From a virus: 45,540 bases of DNA. Positions 1 to 6,486 of this stretch are shown in pieces; position 1 is the stretch's first letter, and each line of letters begins with the position of its first letter. The notes beneath the pieces are model-generated. The model was not told the DNA's origin. It saw only the letters and a list, made by a program, of their open reading frames with translations, and did not search any database. The stretch is from positions 1 to 45,540 of IMG/VR virus record IMGVR_UViG_3300046328_001334. One strand, 5' to 3'. The translations under genes were made by a program, and so were the position numbers.

Positions 1-665
1 CCCACTAATGGCTGTAGCTGTAAATCTTTACCTACGCCATACGCTACCACAAAACCAACACCCCACTTTTTAGGTTTGGCTTCATTTAGCTTAAAGGCTG
101 TTAATCCTGTAAGGTGTGTATTTGGGTTAAAGCTAAACCCATCTATATACAGTTCTCTAGTGCTGTACCAGTGCTTTCTTCGCCAATAAGTAACTAACCC
201 AATACTATCAGTTACACGATATTGCCACGCACTATCAATATTTACATATCCTTTCAGCTTTAGCCACTTGTCTTTGTAATTAATAATATAAGTAGGTGAC
301 TCGTAGTGGTTCGTATCTAAGTAAACCGTATCTATTTTAGGTTTAAAGCTGCCATTGGTTTCTGTGCCAATAAGTACCACATCTTGCACGGCTTTTACTT
401 TGGGCTTTGCCTTAATTACTTCTACTAAACTATCTATTACCTCTTGGTAATAGTTGTTAATTCCTTCAATATCAACAGCGGTTTCAGTATGCACGGTACC
501 ACCATCATCAGTGTATTGTGTAGGTGGTTTTACAACTAAAGTAGTATTGCCGCTTGCTGGCTTTTGCTTTGATTTATTGCAGGATTCTATTGAGAGAAAA
601 GCAAATAGGCAAATTAAACAACACAGTGTAAATGATATCAATAATTGATAGTAGGTAGTTTTCAT
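1..665 (-). CDS. Membrane-anchored periplasmic protein, spanin-like, left copy (partial)
   Basis: The C-terminal end lies beyond the left edge of the window. The start at 665 overlaps the stop of the upstream small membrane protein by one base (TAATG). The complete right copy is 44168-44866. The protein begins with a short basic segment and one transmembrane helix ending near a Ser-Cys-Asn, followed by a periplasmic region. It resembles proteins annotated DUF6808 in Bacteroidota phages (from memory). Its place after the small membrane protein and DUF5675-like genes suggests a role in lysis of the envelope. That role is inference. Confidence 0.75.
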   Translation of the reverse strand, partial: MKTTYYQLLISFTLCCLICLFAFLSIESCNKSKQKPASGNTTLVVKPPTQYTDDGGTVHTETAVDIEGINNYYQEVIDSLVEVIKAKPKVKAVQDVVLIGTETNGSFKPKIDTVYLDTNHYESPTYIINYKDKWLKLKGYVNIDSAWQYRVTDSIGLVTYWRRKHWYSTRELYIDGFSFNPNTHLTGLTAFKLNEAKPKKWGVGFVVAYGVGKDLQLQPLV

Positions 666-898
666 TATTTGTTTAAATTTTCAGTTAAGTCACTTGTGTT
701 TTCTACGGCAAATTGTGCTACAAGTACCATTACAGCACCTGCTACAGCAGCATGGCCAGCAATAGCAACAATAGTTGCTGGCACATTAGGTATAGTTATT
801 AAACCTGCACTTAAACCCGTTAATGACAAGCCTAATCGGCGAAGTTTTTTGAAAAACTTTGGTGTTGGCGAAACGAGTCGCTCATACAAATGTTTCAT
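665..898 (-). CDS. Small membrane protein, holin-like (left copy)
   Basis: A 77-residue protein with a basic amphipathic N-terminus (residues 1-22, many Lys and Arg), then two short hydrophobic stretches around residues 24-37 and 40-64, and an acidic tail. Size, topology and position between the DUF5675-like gene and the membrane-anchored protein gene fit a phage holin or antiholin. The right copy (44866-45099) differs at only a few residues, so both are intact. No family name is certain. Confidence 0.7.
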   Translation of the reverse strand: MKHLYERLVSPTPKFFKKLRRLGLSLTGLSAGLITIPNVPATIVAIAGHAAVAGAVMVLVAQFAVENTSDLTENLNK

Positions 899-901
899 TG
901 G

Positions 902-1333
902 TTAGCGTTTTATAGTAATAAATACTTTTTCTTTTTTAACGGCTTCGGTAAGCTTGGCGTTTAATGCTTCAAAGGCACGTACACTATTTACCACCATATC
1001 TTTAGTTACCCCAGTACCGGGCAACAAACAACCATCGGTGTTAGTGGCATAGTTGCCTACATGCATTCTTATACCTGTAAAGCCTTTTACGTTTAATAGC
1101 AATGGCAATAAGCGTTTAAAGCGGTTACTCCATGTAATTACCACTTCGTATCTACCAGCAGGGATGGCAGTTTTGCCATACACTTTTTGGGCTGCTATTT
1201 CAGCTAAATTCATGCTGCTATCAAGGCCTCTATCTACATCTTCTAATATGAAGCATTCTGGCTCATCCTCAATAAACAACCTGCTAATGGTTGTTTGATT
1301 ACTCTTTAGTATTGGCTTTAATAGTAGTTCCAC
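902..1333 (-). CDS. DUF5675-like phage protein (left copy)
   Basis: A 143-residue protein with the pattern typical of DUF5675: an LEDxDRG motif near residues 31-37, IPAGRYEV near 57-64, and GIRMHVGN..TDGCLLPG near 86-105. DUF5675 is common in Bacteroidota prophages and has no firmly known function. The His...Gly-Cys arrangement recalls L,D-transpeptidase-like folds, so a cell-wall role in lysis is possible (inference). The right copy is one residue shorter at residues 38-48, the most diverged spot between the two copies. The 5' end overlaps the upstream holin-like gene by 35 bases. Confidence 0.8.
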   Translation of the reverse strand: MELLLKPILKSNQTTISRLFIEDEPECFILEDVDRGLDSSMNLAEIAAQKVYGKTAIPAGRYEVVITWSNRFKRLLPLLLNVKGFTGIRMHVGNYATNTDGCLLPGTGVTKDMVVNSVRAFEALNAKLTEAVKKEKVFITIKR

Positions 1334-1526
1334 GTTGCTTTTTTATACGAGTGATTAAATGTTTACAAACTGCCCAAATAGCTTTCATTAAGGTTTGCCC
1401 AAGCCAAGCTGCTGCACCTGTAATAAAAGCTAGTATTACTGCTGCAATTGCTTCTTTGCTAGTTGCTAATTCTATTAAGCCAATAACCCATCCAGCTAAT
1501 ACAGAAAGTGCGCTTTTGCTATTCAT
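1299..1526 (-). CDS. Holin-like membrane protein
   Basis: From the ATG at 1526 the product is 75 residues: a short N-terminus, a hydrophobic segment (SVLAGWVIGLIELA, residues about 7-20), a second segment with an AVILAFITGAAAWLG core, and a Lys/Arg-rich tail. This matches the size and topology of phage holins that precede lysis enzymes. An ATG at 1559 would add 11 residues but lies upstream of the transcription start predicted from late promoter A. It overlaps the DUF5675-like gene. The window's right end stops before the matching second copy could be seen. Confidence 0.65.
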   Translation of the reverse strand: MNSKSALSVLAGWVIGLIELATSKEAIAAVILAFITGAAAWLGQTLMKAIWAVCKHLITRIKKQRGTTIKANTKE

Positions 1527-1543
1527 TTCGAAATTTCTTTTAC

Positions 1544-1579
1544 CAAAAATGTGTTCCATCACCAAAAAATTAAAGGACA
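1544..1579 (-). promoter_or_regulatory. Late promoter A (before lysis genes)
   Basis: TGTCCTTT occupies 1579-1572 (read on the minus strand), 5 bases after the stop of the connector gene. Exactly 20 bases later comes CATTTTTG at 1551-1544, one base away from the Bacteroidota -7 consensus TAnnTTTG. Transcription would begin near 1538, giving a leader of about 12 bases before the ATG at 1526. Confidence 0.7.
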
Positions 1580-1584
1580 AAAAT

Positions 1585-2580
1585 TTAAAACAAGCCAAAG
1601 GATCCTTTCAAGTTCTCGTTACCATTGCTAGGGCTTTTTTCTACTGTGGCCAAAGGGTATAAAGAAAAATCTGCTGGATTGTCTTGTAAAAATTTAATAG
1701 ATAAGTTCATCCATTCTCTAGCGCTAGAAATGGCTTCGTTTATTAGTACAGATAACTTATTCGCATCTGCAGCAGTGCGGTTATTATTGTCATTACTATT
1801 GGTACCGCCAGTTTCTACCACTGTAAGGCCGTTATCATCTAGCCTTACCGTTAAATGCGGCAGAGCAAAAGCTACCGTGTAGTAAGCAATGGCTTTTTTA
1901 AGCATTACTAGCAGTTCTTTTTCTTTGTCACTTAGTGTAACGGTGCTAGCGGCAAGCTTTGCTTTTAAAGCATTGTACAATGCATCGCCTAGTTTGGGCT
2001 TTATTTGTTGGGCTTCTACGTCTACCATTTTCCAGCGCATTGCCCAAAAGTTGCGGTAAGGTGAAGCGGTGTTGTATTGGTCGTTAAAGTCGCTAGCTGT
2101 TTGTATAAACAAGCTGCGGTATTTTTTAAATTCTGCACTATCTACCCAAAGTGGATAGCTGCTGCGGTTTTCTTCTAAAAACTGCAATAGCAATTCACTA
2201 GCTATTTCTGCTTCTAGCAATTCTGCTTGCCTAAACTTAGTTACCTGGTACTGGTAAGCGGTTTTTTCACTATCGGTTTCGCTACGCCTAGCACCGCTAG
2301 CACTAAGTGAAATTTCGGCAATGGGTGCGTAGTAATAGCCAAGGTAAGGACCTATCACATTGCGGCACTCATGTAGTAATAGCTTGTTGGCGGTACTTAA
2401 ATTATCTTCATTGGTAATTAATGCCAATGCAGCATCAAGGCTATTGTATAAGCTGCTACCTATCAGTTTTACAATATGGTTGCGCTCAATGCTTTGCAAT
2501 GTGCGTTTGATGGCGTAAAATTCTACCGTACCCTTAAAAGATGCGTAATCGGGTAACTTAGTATTGTCTTTAAATAACAT
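1585..2580 (-). CDS. Head-tail connector-like protein (DUF6712-type)
   Basis: A 331-residue protein that begins one base inside the end of the portal gene (TAATG overlap), so the two are translationally coupled. Its first 50 residues (MLFKD..., a Lys-Arg segment, then IGSSLYNSLDAAL) and its helical, mostly soluble composition resemble DUF6712 proteins found directly after the portal gene in Bacteroidota phages. A connector or adaptor role between portal and tail is likely from position only. The C-terminus is rich in Ser, Asn and Gly. Confidence 0.65.
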   Translation of the reverse strand: MLFKDNTKLPDYASFKGTVEFYAIKRTLQSIERNHIVKLIGSSLYNSLDAALALITNEDNLSTANKLLLHECRNVIGPYLGYYYAPIAEISLSASGARRSETDSEKTAYQYQVTKFRQAELLEAEIASELLLQFLEENRSSYPLWVDSAEFKKYRSLFIQTASDFNDQYNTASPYRNFWAMRWKMVDVEAQQIKPKLGDALYNALKAKLAASTVTLSDKEKELLVMLKKAIAYYTVAFALPHLTVRLDDNGLTVVETGGTNSNDNNNRTAADANKLSVLINEAISSAREWMNLSIKFLQDNPADFSLYPLATVEKSPSNGNENLKGSFGLF

Positions 2581-4082
2581 TAGCTTACTTTTTTAACTGT
2601 TCCTGTATTTTGGTCAAGTGTGGTAAGTACTGTATCACGAAAGCGGAAAACAATGTCCTCTTCCCATTCGGCCACACCACCCACTACACGGTTATAATCT
2701 CTCATTAAATAGAGTGGCTCTAGCAATACATTACGCTCAAGCTGCAAGCCTGCGGTGTACATGAGGTAAGCTTCTCGCTTATCGCTACCGCCACTACGCT
2801 GCTGACCACTGCCAAAGCTGCCTGCACCAAACAACACCGGATCTAAACCCATTGCTACCATCATTTGATTATCAGCTGCAGATTGGGTGATGATTTCTTT
2901 GTCGAGGTTGGTTTTGTCTTCTATTGGCGTTATTTTAATACGGCCAAATTCTACACCTTCATGCTTATCGTAGTTAAAAAATGATACAAATGTTTTGTAG
3001 GCATTTTCATTACCAGTCAAGTATTCATCCATTTGTTTCAGCAATTCTTTTTTAGCTGCCACCTGTTCGCTACCATTGTTTTCGCCCATGGTTGCCCATT
3101 TTTCTATACCATATTTTTCTTCAAAATAGGTTTCAGGAATTTCTACATGGTACTTAATGCTAAAGGCTTTTTCGTATAGCATTTTTATCATGCTAGGTAT
3201 TTTACTAGCAATCTCTACCCAGCCAGCCATACGAGCGCCATCCCAAGCAGGTACTTGGTAGTATGTTTTATTAACCGATGGATAATTGACGGGTAGAATA
3301 GCAGATTTGGCCGCAGCCAAGCCTTTGCTACTACGCTGATTCTTAGCTATTTCAGTGAGGCTCTCTAGCGCATCGTACATATCTATACAGTCAACAGACT
3401 TAATAAATTTATTATCTACAGTGGCTAAATTTTCAAGATTGTTAGGGCTATTTACAAGTCCACGAATAGCCTTCTTATCATCAAATTTGGCATATTGATC
3501 AGACGTTGCACCCCATAGTTTAGATAGAAATACTTTGTCAATCTCGCCTCTATCGTTCATTTGCTTAAAGCGGCTATCGCAGCTTTCTTGGTGTACCCAA
3601 CCTGTAATGGTTTTGGTATCGTAACTTAAAATTGCTTCAGGAAAACAGTTGCCAAACCAAGCCCAATCTTGCAAGTACTCAAGCATAAAGCGGTGAAAGC
3701 GCCTATCGTTGAGGGTTTTATAGATAAGCGGATTATCGGCAGGCTTTACCACCTCAAATACTTCTGTTTTACCACCATCTATAATATCTGTAACCTTACC
3801 AGCTATAATACCAGAACCCCACAAGGCACGAGCTTTCCAATCTAGCCCAGCTTTGCCTACACCACAATAGCGCATTTGGTTTTCTATGTTTTGAGGAAAA
3901 CGGTTGTCTTCGCCCCAAAATGCCACGTCTAGCAGGTTCTGCAATTTTTTTACATCAGGTGACGTACCACGAGCATTAGACGAATAGGTGCCAGCGGTGG
4001 TATTTGTTTTAGAAAAATACACTGCTGACTTGCTAGTGCTAAGAAACGCCACTGGGCCAGATATAACAATGCTATCGCTCAT
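2580..4082 (-). CDS. Phage portal protein
   Basis: 500 residues, the usual length for a portal. The C-terminal third has the typical arrangement: a segment ITQSAADNQMMVAMGLDP, a Gly/Ser loop (GAGSFGSGQQRSGGSDKREAY), then a long helix (AYLMYTAGLQLERNVLLEPL) and a beta-rich end. Portals form the 12-subunit DNA channel at one capsid vertex. The start overlaps the previous small gene by 4 bases (ATGA) and the end overlaps the connector gene by 1 base. The terminase lies upstream, but an antirepressor and a lipoprotein gene are inserted between them. Confidence 0.85.
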   Translation of the reverse strand: MSDSIVISGPVAFLSTSKSAVYFSKTNTTAGTYSSNARGTSPDVKKLQNLLDVAFWGEDNRFPQNIENQMRYCGVGKAGLDWKARALWGSGIIAGKVTDIIDGGKTEVFEVVKPADNPLIYKTLNDRRFHRFMLEYLQDWAWFGNCFPEAILSYDTKTITGWVHQESCDSRFKQMNDRGEIDKVFLSKLWGATSDQYAKFDDKKAIRGLVNSPNNLENLATVDNKFIKSVDCIDMYDALESLTEIAKNQRSSKGLAAAKSAILPVNYPSVNKTYYQVPAWDGARMAGWVEIASKIPSMIKMLYEKAFSIKYHVEIPETYFEEKYGIEKWATMGENNGSEQVAAKKELLKQMDEYLTGNENAYKTFVSFFNYDKHEGVEFGRIKITPIEDKTNLDKEIITQSAADNQMMVAMGLDPVLFGAGSFGSGQQRSGGSDKREAYLMYTAGLQLERNVLLEPLYLMRDYNRVVGGVAEWEEDIVFRFRDTVLTTLDQNTGTVKKVS

Positions 4083-4396
4083 AGTACGGGAATTTGATTG
4101 ATATGGGTAATTAAAACGGGGTGAATGCTGCGTATTTTTCTATTAGGCAACTCAATGTTTCTGGTAAAATTTAAGTTGTGGTTAGCCTTTTTAGCTGTGG
4201 TGGTTTTACTAATGGGCGCATCTGTAGCGGCTTGCTGGGCTTGTGGTAGCTGCCTACAAATACGGCATCTTGGGATTTCAATTACTAGACCACCAACTCC
4301 TTTTTGTACATCGGCAGTAATAAAGCGCAACGATACCCATTGGTAGCTTTCTAAAATAGCAAGCGCCTCTTTGAGATTGATGGAATTATTTGCCAT
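4079..4396 (-). CDS. Small conserved protein before the portal
   Basis: 105 residues from the ATG at 4396 (MANNSINLKEAL...). The frame is open further upstream, but the start at 4396 lies exactly 40 bases from late promoter motif B and inside its hairpin. The N-terminal 50 residues (EALAILESYQWVSLRFITADVQKGVGGLVIEIPRC) look like a small beta-rich protein often seen before portal genes in Bacteroidota phages. The rest is Ala/Thr/Lys-rich and basic. Function unknown. It ends in a 4-base overlap with the portal gene. Confidence 0.7.
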   Translation of the reverse strand: MANNSINLKEALAILESYQWVSLRFITADVQKGVGGLVIEIPRCRICRQLPQAQQAATDAPISKTTTAKKANHNLNFTRNIELPNRKIRSIHPVLITHINQIPVL

Positions 4397-4414
4397 GAAG
4401 TAAAAGTGGCAAAT
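4388..4414 (-). promoter_or_regulatory. Start-codon hairpin at site B
   Basis: Arms 4407-4414 and 4388-4395 are an exact 8-bp inverted repeat (ATTTGCCA / TGGCAAAT) around an 11-base loop. The ATG (4396-4394) straddles the loop and the 3' arm. The 5' arm lies upstream of the transcription start predicted from promoter B, so only read-through RNA would form it. Confidence 0.65.
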
Positions 4415-4436
4415 ATGATGTGTGGGGGAAAGGACA
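4401..4436 (-). promoter_or_regulatory. Late promoter B (before portal unit)
   Basis: TGTCCTTT at 4436-4429, 20 bases, then CACTTTTA at 4408-4401. The start codon A (4396) is exactly 40 bases from the first T of the motif, so the transcript should be leaderless or nearly so. A terminator lies directly upstream at 4443-4464. Confidence 0.75.
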
Positions 4437-4442
4437 AAAAAA

Positions 4443-4464
4443 GAGCCTTGTAAATACAAGGCTC
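4443..4464 (-). terminator. Intrinsic terminator
   Basis: Perfect stem GAGCCTTG / CAAGGCTC with a 6-base loop, followed on the minus strand by a run of seven T. It ends the antirepressor transcript and separates it from late promoter B. Confidence 0.85.
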
Positions 4465-4467
4465 GGT

Positions 4468-4492
4468 TGCGAAAACTTTATTGATACAAACG
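4468..4492 (-). repeat. 25-nt element complementary to the leader at 17.68 kb
   Basis: 25 bases between the stop of the 4495 gene and its terminator are the exact reverse complement of 17668-17692 as written on the same strand. Since both loci are transcribed leftward, this RNA would be a perfect antisense to the 5' leader of the 17322-17630 gene. No other copy was seen. Confidence 0.85.
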
Positions 4493-4494
4493 TA

Positions 4495-4827
4495 TTATTT
4501 ATCTAGCGTTTGTTTACGCTCAAGTTCATCTGCTGTAAATTTATTCAAACCTTTAGCATAATCTAATTCGTGCAATAGCATGTACAACGTACCTATTGGC
4601 TCTGTGCGTATTACATCGTTTATCTGTAATACACTTTGGCTACCTATATGCTGCATTTGTGGTATGCCATTTTCTTTTTGCATATTGGCTTGCATCATGT
4701 GTAATACTAGCTGGTGCTTTACCTCATGTACATTTTTAGCTACTTGGGTAAGCATGGCTTCGGCTTGCTCGTTAAGTACTGCGGTTTCGTATACGGGTTG
4801 GTTATTTACGGTTTTATTTGGTAACAT
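4495..4827 (-). CDS. Hypothetical protein, last gene of the antirepressor unit
   Basis: 110 residues, soluble, Gln- and Met-rich, mostly helical (QAEAMLTQVAKNVHEVKHQLVLHMMQAN). I do not recognise a family. It follows the antirepressor gene by 48 bases and is followed by the 25-nt complementary element and a strong terminator, so the two genes probably form one transcript. Being close to the antirepressor, a role in the lysis-lysogeny choice is possible but unsupported by any motif. Confidence 0.65.
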   Translation of the reverse strand: MLPNKTVNNQPVYETAVLNEQAEAMLTQVAKNVHEVKHQLVLHMMQANMQKENGIPQMQHIGSQSVLQINDVIRTEPIGTLYMLLHELDYAKGLNKFTADELERKQTLDK

Positions 4828-4875
4828 GATTTTTAAGTTTAATTGTTTTTGAAAAAAGAAAATGTGACAATGGGT

Positions 4876-5430
4876 TTACTCGAAATTCCAGAATTGTAGT
4901 TGCGTACTTACATAGTTAGCATCTAAACTATTTAAAGTTGCGGTAACAGCCTTTTTTGCTTGTAACAATGTTTGCAACTCTTCATACTCTGGCAACTGCT
5001 TAATGCGCTGCTGTAGTTCTACAATTTTTCTTTCCTGTAAGGTTTTTTCTTTTAATGCATGTTGCCTATTGGCTAGTACACCGTGAAAATGCTCGTACAG
5101 CACTTCGTAACATTGTAACTTAAAATTCTGTAATTCTTCGCTTTCGCTGTTGATAGAAAATAACCAACCGTAGATAAATTTTTCGGGTAAGCAAAGCATT
5201 TCATAACGCTTTCCATCTGCCCCAGTTGTATGCTGTATAGCATATAACTGACTCAATAATTTGTCTTCTTTGATGTTCTTAAATTGCCTGTCGTAATTAA
5301 CATTTAAGGCGGTGCAAATTGGTTTAATGGCTACCCACCATTTACCATCTGCATGTGTGAGAACAATTGGTTGATTGTTTACCTGTAGTACAGGTATAGA
5401 GCTTTGCTCTGCGTGATTGTTGTTTAGCAT
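4876..5430 (-). CDS. Phage antirepressor, P22_AR_N type
   Basis: 184 residues. Residues about 20-122 match the P22 antirepressor N-terminal domain: HADGKWWVAIKPICTALNVN, an IKEDKLL segment, GADGKRYEMLCLPEKFIYGWLFSIN and LQCYEVLYEHF. The rest is a coiled coil (about 125-165). Such proteins usually bind the phage repressor and release it, triggering lytic growth. The start codon lies in the 3' arm of an 18-bp inverted repeat with its own leader, so expression is probably RNA-controlled. It is unusual to find it inside the late block, between terminase and portal. Confidence 0.85.
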   Translation of the reverse strand: MLNNNHAEQSSIPVLQVNNQPIVLTHADGKWWVAIKPICTALNVNYDRQFKNIKEDKLLSQLYAIQHTTGADGKRYEMLCLPEKFIYGWLFSINSESEELQNFKLQCYEVLYEHFHGVLANRQHALKEKTLQERKIVELQQRIKQLPEYEELQTLLQAKKAVTATLNSLDANYVSTQLQFWNFE

Positions 5431-5575
5431 TTTGTAAAAAAATATAGCCTGATAGTCGGGGTGCTAAACAACAATCACGTTTAAGTGAAGTAGTAAAAGG
5501 ATTGACTACCTTTTCCCCGACCAACAGGCTGATGATAAATTGAATTTGAATTGAGAACATAATTGTTGTTTAGCA
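5412..5575 (-). promoter_or_regulatory. Structured leader RNA of the antirepressor
   Basis: Element 2 (5462-5479) and element 3 (5412-5429, the first codons) are perfect 18-nt complements, so pairing hides the ATG. Element 1 (5562-5575) repeats 14 nt of element 3 and can pair with element 2 instead. Between them, arms 5525-5530/5446-5451 and 5515-5520/5456-5461, plus an inner hairpin 5509-5514/5495-5500, form a long stem followed by a T-rich run (5446-5434). This looks like an attenuator with mutually exclusive folds. Confidence 0.7.
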
Positions 5576-5578
5576 ATT

Positions 5579-5609
5579 CAAAAGTATATAAGGTTTTGCT
5601 TGTGGCAAA
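5579..5609 (-). promoter_or_regulatory. Promoter of the antirepressor unit
   Basis: TTTG at 5609-5606, 19 bases, TACTTTTG at 5586-5579: an exact match to the Bacteroidota housekeeping consensus. Transcription should begin near 5573, so element 1 of the leader would sit at the very 5' end of the RNA. Confidence 0.8.
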
Positions 5610-5676
5610 ATCTTTTTTGTATATCGTTTTAGGTATTGTTTTGTTTATTCTAAAACGGCATATTTAAAGGTTTATT

Positions 5677-5732
5677 GTTAGTAATACTAACATTTTTATT
5701 CTAATGGCGAATATTATGTAAGTATTGCTAAC
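5677..5732. promoter_or_regulatory. Two operator-like palindromes
   Basis: GTTAGTAATACTAAC at 5677-5691 is a perfect 15-bp palindrome around one central base. GTAAGTATTGCTAAC at 5718-5732 keeps the outer half-sites with small changes. Centres are 41 bp apart, close to four helical turns, which suits cooperative binding of a dimeric regulator. They lie about 70-125 bp upstream of the antirepressor promoter. Confidence 0.55.
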
Positions 5733-5742
5733 ATTTAATGCT

Positions 5743-6144
5743 TTACTGCTTTGATAATGTATAGTTGTATACAAAAATTGTTAACCGTTGTAAAGCAGCC
5801 CAGTAAGAGTTTAAGTCAAAAAGAACCAAAGAGCTACTCGTATTTCCTTTTATTAAATAGACATCTGTATATTTTAATTGCCCATTTACATATTTGCCTT
5901 TATTGAATTTTAGCGTATCGCCAATAACGTTATAAAAACTAGTATCAGATACGCTTTTATATCTTCTATACGCTTTACCATCGTTTCTTATTTCCAAATA
6001 ATCACCAGGTAATATTTCCAAATTTACCCCATTAGAAATGTAAGTCCATTTGCCATATAAAATATTTGTGTCTACAGTTTCACTTGTTTTTGCGCAAGCA
6101 GTAAAAAGCAATGTAAGTATTGCAATGGTTGCAAGTTTCTTCAT
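5743..6144 (-). CDS. Lipoprotein, lipocalin-like, probable lysogenic-conversion gene
   Basis: 133 residues from the ATG at 6144. The first 17 residues are a lipoprotein signal: MKK, a hydrophobic core and a lipobox LFTAC with Cys17. The mature part contains ILYGKWTY and repeated beta-strand patterns like small Bacteroidota lipocalin-type lipoproteins. It would be attached to the host envelope. Placed between terminase and antirepressor and flanked by long non-coding stretches, it looks like a moron: a gene useful to the lysogen, for example in blocking other phages or changing the surface. Function not shown. An upstream in-frame ATG would spoil the signal peptide. Confidence 0.7.
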   Translation of the reverse strand: MKKLATIAILTLLFTACAKTSETVDTNILYGKWTYISNGVNLEILPGDYLEIRNDGKAYRRYKSVSDTSFYNVIGDTLKFNKGKYVNGQLKYTDVYLIKGNTSSSLVLFDLNSYWAALQRLTIFVYNYTLSKQ

Positions 6145-6486
6145 AATGTTAATTTTGGCTGCAATATACAATTTGCAGGCGTTTTGGTAGCAATTGTAGG
6201 TTAATTTTTCACCATTTTATAAGGTAATCATTTGGCTACCAATGCAATAAAAATGGTTTTGGTTTTTGCGCAAGCAAAAGCCCAAAGAAAACTGCCGCCC
6301 GCACTATGCCGTTGAGGCGTTCGCAGCCGTCGTTGATTAGGCATATATGTAACGGTGGTTGTTGTATGGTAGTTTTATATATAGTGTTACAAGGTAGTTA
6401 CAAGGCTATAGCATAGCCTATAAGCAACAACAGTTGTATGCTAGGTAGCATACAACTGTTGTGTACATACATATATATATGGTGTG
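6145..6486. other. Intergenic region downstream of the terminase gene
   Basis: 342 bases without a gene. It holds a near-perfect 36-bp palindrome (6427-6462), next to it a smaller inverted repeat (AGGCTAT / ATAGCCT near 6400-6417), and two copies of GTTACAAGG at about 6388 and 6399. The rest (6145-6380) is unremarkable, with a more GC-rich patch near 6295-6335. Confidence 0.6.
6427..6462 (-). terminator. Long palindrome after terL, terminator or structural site
   Basis: Arms 6427-6443 and 6446-6462 match over 17 bp with only GG between them. As RNA this gives a 16-bp stem with a 4-base loop, but no clear T run follows on the minus strand. It may end or stabilise the terminase transcript, or act at the DNA level, as it lies next to terL where packaging sites can occur. 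Confidence 0.55.

Larger units (their letters stand above)
1..1342. repeat. Left copy of the imperfect end repeat
   Basis: This stretch aligns base for base with 44202-45540, apart from one 3-base indel inside the DUF5675-like gene. I counted about 97 substitutions by eye, or roughly 93% identity, many at silent codon positions. It carries a membrane-anchored protein gene (cut by the window edge), a small membrane protein gene and the DUF5675-like gene. Homology runs to both physical ends of the window, which fits a closed genome of about 44.2 kb assembled with two strain variants at its ends, or tandem related prophages. Confidence 0.9.
5431..5742. other. Intergenic control region between antirepressor and lipoprotein genes
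   Basis: 312 bases without a convincing gene. It holds the antirepressor leader and promoter (5434-5609) and two palindromic operator-like sites (5677-5691 and 5718-5732). A 72-codon minus frame covering 5342-5560 overlaps the antirepressor and its leader and has no independent support. Confidence 0.75.

Noticed and set aside
1572-1579. AAAGGACA read on the plus strand as a Shine-Dalgarno-like site
   Set aside because: No plus-strand gene follows at any of the seven sites, and Bacteroidota rarely use such sites. The constant 20-base distance to a -7 box on the minus strand explains it better.
5342-5560. A 72-codon minus frame over the antirepressor start and leader
   Set aside because: It overlaps the antirepressor in another frame, is Cys/Ser-rich, and its bases are already explained by the leader RNA structure.
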